A model generated the notes under the pieces. The model ran no database searches. It saw only the letters and a list, made by a program, of their open reading frames with translations, and was not told the origin of the DNA. Made by a program: the position numbers and the translations under genes. A stretch of 64,000 nucleotides of DNA from Paenibacillus sp. 32352 (GTDB taxonomy: Bacteria; Bacillota; Bacilli; Paenibacillales; NBRC-103111), in contig NZ_MZNT01000002.1 in the NCBI RefSeq assembly GCF_002042965.1, positions 62,001 to 126,000 on the forward strand, read 5' to 3'. Below are positions 27,050 to 35,169 of the stretch, piece by piece (within the stretch, counting starts at the first letter, position 1; every line of letters begins with the position of its first letter).

Positions 27050-27925
27050 ATGCACGCTTTGGAAGCCAATGGCTTGAGCTTATCCTATGGAACCGTACCT
27101 ATATTTCAAGATTTGAGTGTGAACATTCCAAAAGGAGAAATCACCGTGCTCATCGGCAGCAACGGATGCGGGAAGTCTACGCTGCTCCGTTCTTTGGCCC
27201 GCTTGCTAAACCCGCAGAAAGGGACGATTGTTCTTGACGGGCATGAGCTGGCTAAGCTTCCTACCAAGGAGATTGCCAAACGGTTAGCGATATTGCCGCA
27301 AGGCCCAACGGCTCCGGAAGGACTTACCGTATTGCAGCTGGTAAAACAGGGGAGATACCCCTACCAAAGCTGGCTTCAACAATGGTCGCATGAAGACGAG
27401 CGGATGGTGCGCATGGCGCTGGAGAAGACCGGCATGACGGAATACAGCGAGCGTACGGTAGACTCATTGTCAGGCGGTCAGCGTCAAAGAGCGTGGATTG
27501 CCATGACTCTGGCCCAAGGAACCGATACGGTTCTGCTGGATGAGCCTACCACCTATTTGGATTTGACGCACCAGGTCGAGGTGCTGGATCTGCTGTATGA
27601 GCTGAATGAGAAGGAACGCCGTTCCGTCGTCATGGTGCTTCATGATATTAATTTGGCTTGCCGGTATGCACATCATATGATTGCCGTAAAGAATGGGGCT
27701 ATCTGGGCGCAAGGGAAGCCGGAGGATATCGTCACGGAGGCCATGATCAAAGGGGTATTCGAACTGGAATGTCAAGTATTGAAGGACCCGTTCTATGGCA
27801 CGCCGCTGTGCATTCCCTACGGGAAGGGCAGAACTGTCGGTCTGGAACCGGAAGCACCCGAGGCGTCCGCCAAGCAGCCAACAGCGAATCAACGTACAGA
27901 AGCTCGTGTACCTACGACTGCTTAG
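27050..27925 (+). CDS. Iron-siderophore ABC transporter ATPase (FecE/FhuC type)
   Basis: 291 aa. Walker A GSNGCGKST, Q-loop PQGPTAPEGLTV, signature LSGGQRQRAWIAM, Walker B VLLDEPTTYLDL, switch LHDIN. It powers the two permeases upstream, from which it is separated by 22 bp. The last 25 residues (rich in Ala, Pro and Glu) are an unconserved tail beyond the usual end. Last gene of the Fur-box operon; a terminator follows. Confidence 0.94.
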   Translation: MHALEANGLSLSYGTVPIFQDLSVNIPKGEITVLIGSNGCGKSTLLRSLARLLNPQKGTIVLDGHELAKLPTKEIAKRLAILPQGPTAPEGLTVLQLVKQGRYPYQSWLQQWSHEDERMVRMALEKTGMTEYSERTVDSLSGGQRQRAWIAMTLAQGTDTVLLDEPTTYLDLTHQVEVLDLLYELNEKERRSVVMVLHDINLACRYAHHMIAVKNGAIWAQGKPEDIVTEAMIKGVFELECQVLKDPFYGTPLCIPYGKGRTVGLEPEAPEASAKQPTANQRTEARVPTTA

Positions 27926-27951
27926 GGTCGAATCTTTTAAGCAAATTAGCG

Positions 27952-27997
27952 AAACCGTCTTACTCTCTTCTAATGAGGGTACAGGCGGTTTTTTTTG
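27952..27997 (+). terminator. Terminator after the siderophore transporter operon
   Basis: The arms AAACCG and CGGTTT, with imperfect pairing inside (TACTCT near GAGGGTA), are followed by eight T. Confidence 0.7.
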
Positions 27998-28152
27998 TAC
28001 ATTAAAGAGCTTATGATTCTAGGGTTTCTCTGATCAAAGCACTTGAATCGGCCTTGAAGGCAAGCCCAACTTAGCAGGGTTATGGTTTTAACCTTTTTAT
28101 GGGCTAGTGCATAGACTATCACATCAAAGAAAACAGATGGAGGGACTTGCCT

Positions 28153-29166
28153 ATGAACAGGAAAAGATGGAGTGCGGCCATAGCCATCCTTCTTGCGGTC
28201 GCTATGTCATTGACCGCCTGCGGACCTAAGAAGGCCGAAGAGGTCACGAAGGTGCGGATCGGAGAAGTTACAAGGTCCATATTCTACGCACCGGAGTATG
28301 TAGCGATCGCAAAAGGATTTTTCAAGGAGCAGGGGCTGGAAGTAGACCTGACCACAACGTCCGGCGGGGATAAGACTATGACGACGCTTCTTTCCGGGGG
28401 GATTGATGTGGCGTTGGTCGGTTCGGAAACGTCGATTTACGTACAGCAGCAGGGCAGTGGCGACCCGGTTATCAACTTTGCCCAATTGACTCAGACGGAC
28501 GGTACGTTCCTTGTGGCGCGCAAGCCGCAAAGCGGCGCCTTTGACTGGAACACATTGAAAGGCAAGACGTTCCTGGGTCAGCGTAAAGGCGGCATGCCGC
28601 AAATGGCAGGTGAATTTACTTTGAAGAAGCATGGCATTAACCCGCAGAAGGATCTGAATCTCATCCAGAACGTGGATTTTGCCAATATCCCTTCCGCTTT
28701 TGCTTCGGGTACGGGAGAGTATGTGCAGCTGTTTGAGCCCCAGGCCACAGTGATAGAAAAGGAAGGAAAAGGGTATGTTATTGCTTCCTTCGGTGTAGAA
28801 AGCGGCAAATTGCCGTATACCGTCTTCATGGCGAAGAAAAGCTTTATCGATAAAAACAGCAATACGATTCAAAAGTTCACCAATGCGATTCAAAAAGCGC
28901 AAAACTGGGTGCAATCGGCCAGCGTCGATGAGATTACCGACACGATAACTCCGTTTTTCCAGGATACCGATAAGCAAATTATAAGCGGAGTCGTCAAGCG
29001 CTATAAAGATCAGGGCTCATTCGCTACCGACGGCATTATCGACGAGCAGGAATGGAACAATTTGCAGGATGTGATGCAGGCTGCCGGAGAATTGAAGCAG
29101 CGTGCGGATTATAAAACACTGGTCAACAATCAATTCGCTGAGAAGGCGAAGCAGTCGGTGAAGTAA
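28153..29166 (+). CDS. NMT1/SsuA-type ABC transporter substrate-binding lipoprotein
   Basis: 337 aa. A lipoprotein signal ends in LTACG. The fold is the SsuA/ThiY (NMT1) binding family: FYAPEYVAIAKGFFKEQGLEVDLTTTSGGDKTMTTLLSGGIDVALVG is diagnostic. Members bind sulfonates, nitrate, taurine or pyrimidine precursors; the ligand is not evident. ATG 28153 lies nine bases after GGAGG; the frame also contains TTG 28147, which is too close. It is followed by its ATPase and permease. The 225-bp gap upstream shows no riboswitch I can recognise. Confidence 0.9.
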   Translation: MNRKRWSAAIAILLAVAMSLTACGPKKAEEVTKVRIGEVTRSIFYAPEYVAIAKGFFKEQGLEVDLTTTSGGDKTMTTLLSGGIDVALVGSETSIYVQQQGSGDPVINFAQLTQTDGTFLVARKPQSGAFDWNTLKGKTFLGQRKGGMPQMAGEFTLKKHGINPQKDLNLIQNVDFANIPSAFASGTGEYVQLFEPQATVIEKEGKGYVIASFGVESGKLPYTVFMAKKSFIDKNSNTIQKFTNAIQKAQNWVQSASVDEITDTITPFFQDTDKQIISGVVKRYKDQGSFATDGIIDEQEWNNLQDVMQAAGELKQRADYKTLVNNQFAEKAKQSVK

Positions 29167-29211
29167 TGATGCTGGTAAGACCAACTTGCGATTCGGGAGG
29201 AGGGGTATCAT

Positions 29212-30003
29212 ATGCAAGCCGTTGTGGAGCTGGATGGGCTATCTCATGTATATGTAAACGGCCGCGGAGCGACAATGGCTCTTAAGGAAATCAGTCTGCA
29301 TGTGAATCAGGGGGAATTCGTCAGCATAATAGGCCCCAGCGGCTGCGGGAAGACAACGCTGCTCTCTCTGATCAGCGGGCTGTTGACGCCGACACAGGGG
29401 AGTGTGCGCATATCCGGGGAGTGGATCGAGCAGCCGTCCCCCAAAGTAGGCTACATGCTGCAGCAGGACTACTTGTTTCCATGGCGCACCATTTATGAGA
29501 ATGCATCCATTGGGCTCGAACTAATGGGAAAGCGTGGAGCCGACTCCAAAGCAATCGTCATGGAGCTGCTGGATGACATGGGGTTATCGGACTATGCGGA
29601 CAGCTACCCTCAGCAGTTATCCGGGGGCATGCGGCAGCGGGTGGCTTTGGTACGGACATTGGCGACGGAACCGGACATCCTGCTGCTCGATGAGCCGTTC
29701 TCCGCTCTGGATTATCAGACCAAGCTGCAGCTGGAGGATCTTGTTGCCGTTACGCTGAGATCGCGCAATAAGACGGCTGTGCTTGTCACTCATGATATTT
29801 CCGAAGCGATAGCGATGAGTGACAGGATCATCGTGATGCAGCCTCGTCCAGGGAGAATTCGCGCCGCGGTGGAGGTTCCACGGGCGATACGGACGGCTTT
29901 GCCGCTGAAGGCAAGAGAGGAAGCCGGATTCCACGATCTGTTCCATCAGCTGTGGGGGCAATTCGAAGAAATGGATGCGGACAGGAGGGATTCGAATGAG
30001 TGA
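29212..30003 (+). CDS. SsuB/TauB-type ABC transporter ATPase
   Basis: 263 aa. Walker [11 protein letters not shown] loop [16 protein letters not shown] (the FPW signature of the nitrate/sulfonate/taurine class), signature [15 protein letters not shown], Walker [13 protein letters not shown], switch VTHDISEA. It sits between the binding protein and the permease genes of the same importer, behind a strong GGGAGGAGGGG ribosome site. Confidence 0.94.
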   Translation: MQAVVELDGLSHVYVNGRGATMALKEISLHVNQGEFVSIIGPSGCGKTTLLSLISGLLTPTQGSVRISGEWIEQPSPKVGYMLQQDYLFPWRTIYENASIGLELMGKRGADSKAIVMELLDDMGLSDYADSYPQQLSGGMRQRVALVRTLATEPDILLLDEPFSALDYQTKLQLEDLVAVTLRSRNKTAVLVTHDISEAIAMSDRIIVMQPRPGRIRAAVEVPRAIRTALPLKAREEAGFHDLFHQLWGQFEEMDADRRDSNE

Positions 30004-30847
30004 GATAACTCCATTGAACCCGTCTTCCGGCAGTGCCAACGACGAGCAGCTGACCCAGCGGGAATATAAACGTTATCAGGCACGGGCGCGCAAAACAACT
30101 CGGCAGGTTCGGCTTACCCAATGGACCTTATTGCTGCTATTTATGGGATGGTGGGAAGCCGCAGGACGATTGCAGTGGATCGATACGCTGCTGTTCAGTT
30201 ATCCGAGCCGGATCGGCGCGCTTCTTTACACCAAGCTGTTGGATGGTTCCTTGCTGCTGCATGTGGGGGTAACCCTGTGGGAGACGATTGCCGGCTTTCT
30301 GTTAGGAACCTTGTTCGGTACAGCCATCGCTACCTTGATCTGGTGGTCTCCTTTTCTTTCACGGGTGTTGGATCCCTATATCGTTGTTTTGAACAGCTTG
30401 CCGAAGGTAGCTCTAGGTCCCTTATTTATCGTAGCATTGGGACCCGGAGTGCTATCCATTATAGCGACCACCTTGTCTATAACCGTTATTATTACGATTT
30501 TGACGGTGTATGGAAGCTTCAAGGAGGTTGATCCCAACTATACGAAGGTGATCCGAATCTTCGGGGGCAATAAGCGGAAAGTGTTTCAGCATGTCATCCT
30601 GCCGGCTTCCTATCCGACCATCGTTTCCACGCTGAAGGTGAACGTCGGTCTGTCATGGGTCGGGGTGATCGTCGGCGAGTTTTTGGTATCGAAGGAAGGC
30701 CTCGGTTATTTGATCATATATGGCTTTCAGGTGTTCAATTTCACCTTGGTTATCGGCAGCGTCATTATTATTGCGCTTGCGGCAACCGTGATGTATCAGG
30801 GCGTTGCCTACCTGGAAGGCAAGCTGATAGGGAATAAGCGGCGCTAA
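29996..30847 (+). CDS. SsuC-type ABC transporter permease
   Basis: 283 aa with about six membrane helices after a 50-residue polar N-terminus. The ATPase-contact loop reads [40 protein letters not shown], matching the EAA motif region of BPD_transp_1 permeases of the sulfonate/nitrate class. ATG 29996 overlaps the ATPase stop by eight bases and follows AGGAGGG. It is the last gene of the importer; the next 384 bp hold a large palindrome rather than a simple terminator. Confidence 0.92.
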   Translation: MSEITPLNPSSGSANDEQLTQREYKRYQARARKTTRQVRLTQWTLLLLFMGWWEAAGRLQWIDTLLFSYPSRIGALLYTKLLDGSLLLHVGVTLWETIAGFLLGTLFGTAIATLIWWSPFLSRVLDPYIVVLNSLPKVALGPLFIVALGPGVLSIIATTLSITVIITILTVYGSFKEVDPNYTKVIRIFGGNKRKVFQHVILPASYPTIVSTLKVNVGLSWVGVIVGEFLVSKEGLGYLIIYGFQVFNFTLVIGSVIIIALAATVMYQGVAYLEGKLIGNKRR

Positions 30848-31230
30848 TCTTCTTTAAAGCTTCGAAAGGAGCTTGGTTGTTGAAAAAACTATCGGAAAAA
30901 TGGTGAAAGGTGAAAGGTGGGGTATTCCCTGTAGGAGCGATAGCGATCGCCTTTGTTCTCGGAAAATCACCGCTATAAAGCGAATATAATCAAAGTTTTC
31001 CGAGAACAACAGCGACCGTAAGGGGATACCCCACCGAGGTACCGACGCGATTTTTTCAGAACATCAGGTTTTTCAACGGAATCAATCTTCGAAAGAAGCT
31101 TTTTTTCCTCCAGTTCCTTGGACAAGCGCTGCTCACGACTCATTGGCGGGTATTTTTGCCGGAGATGGGGAAAACGATAAGAAGAGCCATATTCGATCAG
31201 AATGGCAAACGATTGAAGAGAGGTTGTTCT
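30848..31230. other. 383-bp intergenic region dominated by a foldback
   Basis: No convincing gene is present. The left part holds a ten-codon frame behind AAGGAGC at about 30877-30909 (within the foldback). The centre is the 199-bp imperfect palindrome listed separately. The right part (31078-31230) carries the ribosome site of the next gene and perhaps its promoter. Confidence 0.6.
30879..31077. repeat. 199-bp three-armed foldback (imperfect palindrome)
   Basis: Nested inverted arms in matching order: GTTGAAAAA (30879) with TTTTTCAAC (31069-31077); GGTGGGGTATTCCCT (30916-30930) with AGGGGATACCCCACC (31021-31035, one mismatch); TTGTTCTCGGAAAA (30953-30966) with TTTTCCGAGAACAA (30996-31009, perfect). 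The centre has a small CGCT/AGCG hairpin. It could be a MITE-like or REP-like element or a structured RNA. Confidence 0.8.
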
Positions 31231-32199
31231 ATGGGTATCCGCGTCATCAAAACGGCCGTAGCCGTTCTTGCCTCGATCTATATCGCCCAGTGGTTCGGGG
31301 TTCGATCTCCGTTATCCGCCGGTTTGCTGGCGATTCTGGGTGTCGATGTGACCAAGAAGAAGGGCTTGCGAACATCCTTTCAACGCATTGCCGCCTCTCT
31401 TGTCAGTGTAACCTTATCATCCATCCTTTTTGGCGTGTTAGGATTCGAGATATGGGTCATCAGCTTATGTATCTTAATATTATATCCGATACTTGTCCGA
31501 TTAAAGTTAAAGGAAGGGGCTGTAACAAGCTCTGTCGTTATGTTTCACATCTTTATGGCAAAGCCGATCACGATTGATCTCATATTAAATGAAGTCGCCT
31601 TGCTTCTGGTCGGGCTGGGTACGGCAACCCTGATCAATATTGTGTACATGCCACGGGAGGACAAGCAGCTGCACGCAATCAGGAAAAGGCTGGAGGTATG
31701 CTTGTCCGGCATTCTTATGCAAATCTCTATGCATTTAAAAGATACTGATTATATCTGGAGCGGAAGCGAGCTATTGGAAGCGCAGGAATTGCTGGAGCAG
31801 GGGCTTGAAGCTGCTCGTCGTTCCATGGAGAATTCTTTGTTACAAGAGGAGTCGTTGTGGACGTCTTATTTTATTATGAGAAATGAACAAATGGATTCCA
31901 TAGACCGCATGATTCAGCTGGTAGCTCAAGTATACAAAACCTTGCCGCATGGAGAGCTATTGGCCGCTGTGTTTGAACGGTTAAGCGAAGACGTCAAGGT
32001 AGACTATTACACCGGGCGATCCGAAAAGGCCATGGAGTCATTAATCGGAAGCTATAGACAAATGCCTCTCCCGCTCAGCCGCGAGGAATTCGAGGTGCGA
32101 TCAGCGCTGCTGCAGCTCATGATGGAGCTGAAAGCGTTCCTCGGCGTGGCCAAACGGGAGAAGAAGCAAATAACCGCTGAAACTATGAAGAAGGCGTAG
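31231..32199 (+). CDS. Aromatic acid exporter family (FUSC/ArAE-like) membrane protein
   Basis: 322 aa. The N-terminal 140 residues are a hydrophobic domain with the FUSC/ArAE start MGIRVIKTAVAVLASIYIAQWFG, SPLSAGLLAILGVDVTKKK and four or so helices. The C-terminal 170 residues are a soluble helical domain (EQLLEQGLEAARRSMEN-like, then LAQVYKTLP). This is the pattern of the Firmicute YqjA-like exporters of unknown substrate. ATG 31231 follows AGAGAGG; the frame can be extended to 31156 without a ribosome site. Confidence 0.85.
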   Translation: MGIRVIKTAVAVLASIYIAQWFGVRSPLSAGLLAILGVDVTKKKGLRTSFQRIAASLVSVTLSSILFGVLGFEIWVISLCILILYPILVRLKLKEGAVTSSVVMFHIFMAKPITIDLILNEVALLLVGLGTATLINIVYMPREDKQLHAIRKRLEVCLSGILMQISMHLKDTDYIWSGSELLEAQELLEQGLEAARRSMENSLLQEESLWTSYFIMRNEQMDSIDRMIQLVAQVYKTLPHGELLAAVFERLSEDVKVDYYTGRSEKAMESLIGSYRQMPLPLSREEFEVRSALLQLMMELKAFLGVAKREKKQITAETMKKA

Positions 32200-32278
32200 A
32201 TTACATCTAGAAGGAGGTTGAATAAGGGGAGGATGGTTATCCGGTCTCTCTCCCCCGAATCAGCTCGATAGAAGCCTG

Positions 32279-32914
32279 TTAAGCTAATTTTTCGATAACA
32301 ATAGATGCACTTACAACAGGCGTGCCGCCGCCGATAGTGCTTTCCAGTGTCAAGGCGCCCATGTTATCAATCCGATTCAACGTTAAGGTTCCGCCGGCAG
32401 TTAAGCGTGCAACGACCTGACCTTGATAAGGCTGATTGCCTGCGCTAGTACCGTAATTGCTGCATGGAACCAAGGTTGCTGGAGCAGGTCCTGCTCCGTC
32501 TGGGTCAAAAAATAAACCGAATGCATTATTTCCTGGTGTAGGAAATACTTCCCAGCTAATGTTATAAGTCCCGGTTTCAACGATGTTGATGGTTGACGGC
32601 GAGGTGAAGGTAACTGCAGTACCCCCGATAACGGAGTTGTTAAACGTTACGGCTCCTCCTTCGCCACCCGGGGTTGGTGCTGCGGCAACAATCTGATCCA
32701 CGGTGCTGCACAGGAACGCAAACGATGCTATTCCTCCGGCAGGCCCTGGAGGTCCTGCTGGTCCAGTCTCACCTGTCGGTCCCGTCGGCCCAGTTGGTCC
32801 GGTCTCGCCAGTTAGTCCCGTCGGCCCTATGGGTCCTGGAGGCCCTGGAGGTCCTGCTGGTCCTTGAGGTCCTTGGGGCCCTGGAGGTCCGGGAGGTCCC
32901 GGTAATCTACCCAT
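32279..32914 (-). CDS. Collagen-like, BclA-type spore surface protein
   Basis: 211 aa. A very short N-terminus (MGRLP) is followed by about 18 Gly-X-Y triplets (residues about 6-60; X and Y mostly Pro, Thr, Ala, Glu). A C-terminal beta-rich domain (about 65-211) follows, with the [18 protein letters not shown] and [11 protein letters not shown] strands of BclA-like C-terminal domains. Such proteins form trimeric filaments on the exosporium or spore surface. ATG 32914 lies ten bases after AGGAG. The neighbouring divergent gene also looks spore-related, so the 223-bp spacer probably carries sporulation promoters. Confidence 0.85.
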   Translation of the reverse strand: MGRLPGPPGPPGPQGPQGPAGPPGPPGPIGPTGLTGETGPTGPTGPTGETGPAGPPGPAGGIASFAFLCSTVDQIVAAAPTPGGEGGAVTFNNSVIGGTAVTFTSPSTINIVETGTYNISWEVFPTPGNNAFGLFFDPDGAGPAPATLVPCSNYGTSAGNQPYQGQVVARLTAGGTLTLNRIDNMGALTLESTIGGGTPVVSASIVIEKLA

Positions 32915-33137
32915 ACTAATCACACTCCTCAATTATTTCCAAGCGGCGACTATCAAGGCAGGGCGAAGATTCCCTAGCATCTATCTAGTCTAAGAACAAC
33001 GTATTCAGCAGGAATGGATTTGGTGCGAAATCTATGTAAACGCATATTTTCTCACCCATTGTATTGTTGTCCATACCTGTCCTCTCCGGCGACATACATT
33101 AATTTACGACTCTCTTGGGACAATGAGGAGGAAAGTG

Positions 33138-34178
33138 ATGAATAAGACAACCGGTTACGTCGGAATTCTGGTTGCAAGCCGTAAGCAAAGAAAGTATATG
33201 CTGAAGCAATATCTTGACAACAATGCTTCTAATATGAAGCTTTATTGTTTCACACCTACTTCCATTAACTGGGGACAAAAGAGAATCGTTGGGCTTCATC
33301 GGTTGAATGGCCAGTGGGTTGAGTCCCTCTTTCCATTTCCTCAAGTCGTTTATAACCGCTGCTACAACAGGGATTCCAAGCTCATCGAACGTCTGGAAGC
33401 CGTCATAGGACGCAACAAATGCTTTAATCATATCAATCGGTTCAATAAGCATATCGTTTCTAAGAAGCTAAGCCGTTGGCTTGCTCCCCATTTGCCGGAA
33501 ACGGTTCTATATGATAAGGAATTGGCCGTACATTTTTTGGGGACCCACAGACATATGTATTTTAAACCTTGCTTCGGAAACAAAGGGAAGGGGGTTTATC
33601 GCGTAGAGCTGAAGGATTCAGGGGAAATCGAGATCGGATACCATCATTATACACCGCATATTATAGTAGGGGATATGGCGCAGTTTCAAGAAAGAATCCA
33701 GCAGCTTCTTGGGTCAAGGCCGTATGTTATGCAAAAAGGGATTCATGTAAAACCGTTAGGAGAGCAGACCTTTGATATCCGCGTGCTTGTCCAGAAAAAT
33801 AAATCGGGTCAATGGGCTGTTACGAATGTGGTCAGCAGAATCGCGCATAAGGGCTATTTTAATACAAGTATTTGTGAGAACGTATGTTTATCGCAGGACA
33901 TACTTACACAGCTATACTCTCCTGAAGAGATGAATGCTATTCTATGTTCTATCTACGATACCAGCTTGAGAGCAGCGGAAATTCTGGAGATTGACGGCAG
34001 GTATCATCTAGCGGAGCTTAGTGTGGATTTCGTGTTGGACAACGAGGGACATGGCTGGATCATTGAAGTGAACGGCAAGCCATCCAAAGATTTGTATGAT
34101 GGGATTCATAAGCGGTATCGAGTGTATAAACGGCCTATGGAATATGCAAAATATTTGTCCAAACATAGGTCCAATTGA
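33138..34178 (+). CDS. YheC/YheD family endospore coat-associated protein (ATP-grasp)
   Basis: 346 aa. It has the family layout: an N-terminal VGILVASRKQRKYM segment, HINRFNKHIVSKKLS, then the ATP-grasp core YFKPCFGNKGKGVYRVE, QKGIHVKPLGEQTFDIRVLVQKN and LAELSVDFVLDNEGHGWIIEVNGKP (the metal-binding D/E/N residues are present). Members are found with the spore coat of Bacillales; the ligated substrate is unknown. ATG 33138 follows GAGGAGG. A clear terminator closes the gene. Confidence 0.9.
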   Translation: MNKTTGYVGILVASRKQRKYMLKQYLDNNASNMKLYCFTPTSINWGQKRIVGLHRLNGQWVESLFPFPQVVYNRCYNRDSKLIERLEAVIGRNKCFNHINRFNKHIVSKKLSRWLAPHLPETVLYDKELAVHFLGTHRHMYFKPCFGNKGKGVYRVELKDSGEIEIGYHHYTPHIIVGDMAQFQERIQQLLGSRPYVMQKGIHVKPLGEQTFDIRVLVQKNKSGQWAVTNVVSRIAHKGYFNTSICENVCLSQDILTQLYSPEEMNAILCSIYDTSLRAAEILEIDGRYHLAELSVDFVLDNEGHGWIIEVNGKPSKDLYDGIHKRYRVYKRPMEYAKYLSKHRSN

Positions 34179-34194
34179 AGAGAGTAATCCACTT

Positions 34195-34221
34195 CCCTTT
34201 TCTATAAAAGGGTTTTTTTGT
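34195..34221 (+). terminator. Terminator after the YheC/D gene
   Basis: CCCTTTT and AAAAGGG form the stem (34195-34201 and 34206-34212) and seven T follow. Confidence 0.85.
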
Positions 34222-34397
34222 TTTTAGGGGAGTGGCAGTTAGCAAAAAGAATGTCTCTTGAGACAGAACCATAGGGGAATATCTTCATGATGAAAGAAGG
34301 AGGGCAAGACGGGGGATTTTGTTGAAGAGATTTCAAGCTTTGAAAGGCATTTCATAATGAATTTACGAATAATATTAATTCACGTGAATTTGTTTTA

Positions 34398-34426
34398 TCA
34401 ACATTTGCCTATGTCCTGCATACAAT
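34398..34426 (+). promoter_or_regulatory. Putative sigma-E/sigma-K sporulation promoter of cotE
   Basis: CATACAAT (34419-34426) matches the sigma-E -10 element. TCAACATT (34398-34405) lies 13 bp upstream, at the proper distance for a sigma-E -35. In B. subtilis cotE is read from sigma-E and sigma-K promoters. The transcript would start about 30 bp before the cotE start codon. Confidence 0.55.
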
Positions 34427-34460
34427 TGTAATGAATGATTGTATGGAGGAGGTTGAAAAG

Positions 34461-35027
34461 ATGTCAATAGATAAAGATTTGCATTACAGAGAGATCTATA
34501 CGAAGGCTGTCTGCGGCAAAGGTCGTAAATTTTCGCAAGTAACGAACACGGTCACACCACCTCATGCTCCGACGAGTATTTTGGGTGCTTGGATCATCAA
34601 CAACCAGTATGATGCGGTGAAGTCCGGAGATCACGTGGAAGTAGTGGGTACTTACGACATCAACATTTGGTATTCGTATGATAAAAATACCAAAACCGAT
34701 GTTGCGAAAGAAACGATTTCTTATGTGGAAGCAGTGGGTCTTTCTTATCTCGACAAAAAGCACAGACCGTCAACGGCCGAAGTCACGGCAATGGCCACTC
34801 AAGAGCCGAATTGCGTGGAGGCGAGCATTTCCTCAAGCGGCGACAGTGTCATCATTCGCGTGGAGCGCGAATTCAAGGTCGAAATGATCGCGGAGACCAA
34901 GATTTGGGTTGTGGTGAACCCTCATGGCAGCGATGATTACGAGGACAAAGCCGTAGACTTCGACGATGCGGAGGACGGGGATTTCGAGGATCTGGATCCT
35001 GATTTCTTAGATGACGATTTGAACTGA
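34461..35027 (+). CDS. cotE: Outer spore coat morphogenetic protein CotE
   Basis: 188 aa, closely matching B. subtilis CotE in order: YREIYTKAVCGKGRKFSQVTNTV, PTSILGAWIINNQYDAVKSG, VVGTYDINIWYSYDKNTKT, QEPNCVEASIS and VEREFKVEMIAETKIWVVVNP. The end is a strongly acidic tail (from about 160) with DPDFLDDDL. CotE organises the outer coat during sporulation. ATG 34461 lies eight bases after GGAGGAGG; the ATG at 34431 has no site. The gene order cotE then mutS is conserved in Bacillales, here with one gene inserted between them. Confidence 0.96.
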   Translation: MSIDKDLHYREIYTKAVCGKGRKFSQVTNTVTPPHAPTSILGAWIINNQYDAVKSGDHVEVVGTYDINIWYSYDKNTKTDVAKETISYVEAVGLSYLDKKHRPSTAEVTAMATQEPNCVEASISSSGDSVIIRVEREFKVEMIAETKIWVVVNPHGSDDYEDKAVDFDDAEDGDFEDLDPDFLDDDLN

Positions 35028-35066
35028 TTCCTGATTTCATTATATGTAGCTGAAGTTCATTTCGGG

Positions 35067-35090
35067 AGAGGGCGTCAGCCCTCTTTTTTG
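35067..35090 (+). terminator. Terminator after cotE
   Basis: AGAGGGC and GCCCTCT form a perfect 7-bp stem with a GTCA loop, followed by six T. Confidence 0.9.
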
Positions 35091-35169
35091 TTTCAAAGGT
35101 TGTTCGCCTAAAAAATAGGCATGAGTACAGCTGGATGGCATAGGAATCCCCCAAAGGAGGCTGCTAATC

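Noticed and set aside
28000..28150. Riboswitch (TPP-like) before the SsuA-type gene
   Set aside because: I looked for the TPP signature and other conserved cores and found none.
31143..31577. 144-codon plus-strand frame in the FUSC-like gene
   Set aside because: Alternate frame of a clear membrane protein gene; no ribosome site.
34377..34390. True parS site
   Set aside because: Only the central ten bases match; the outer bases of parS, normally conserved, are different. Kept as a low-interest observation only.
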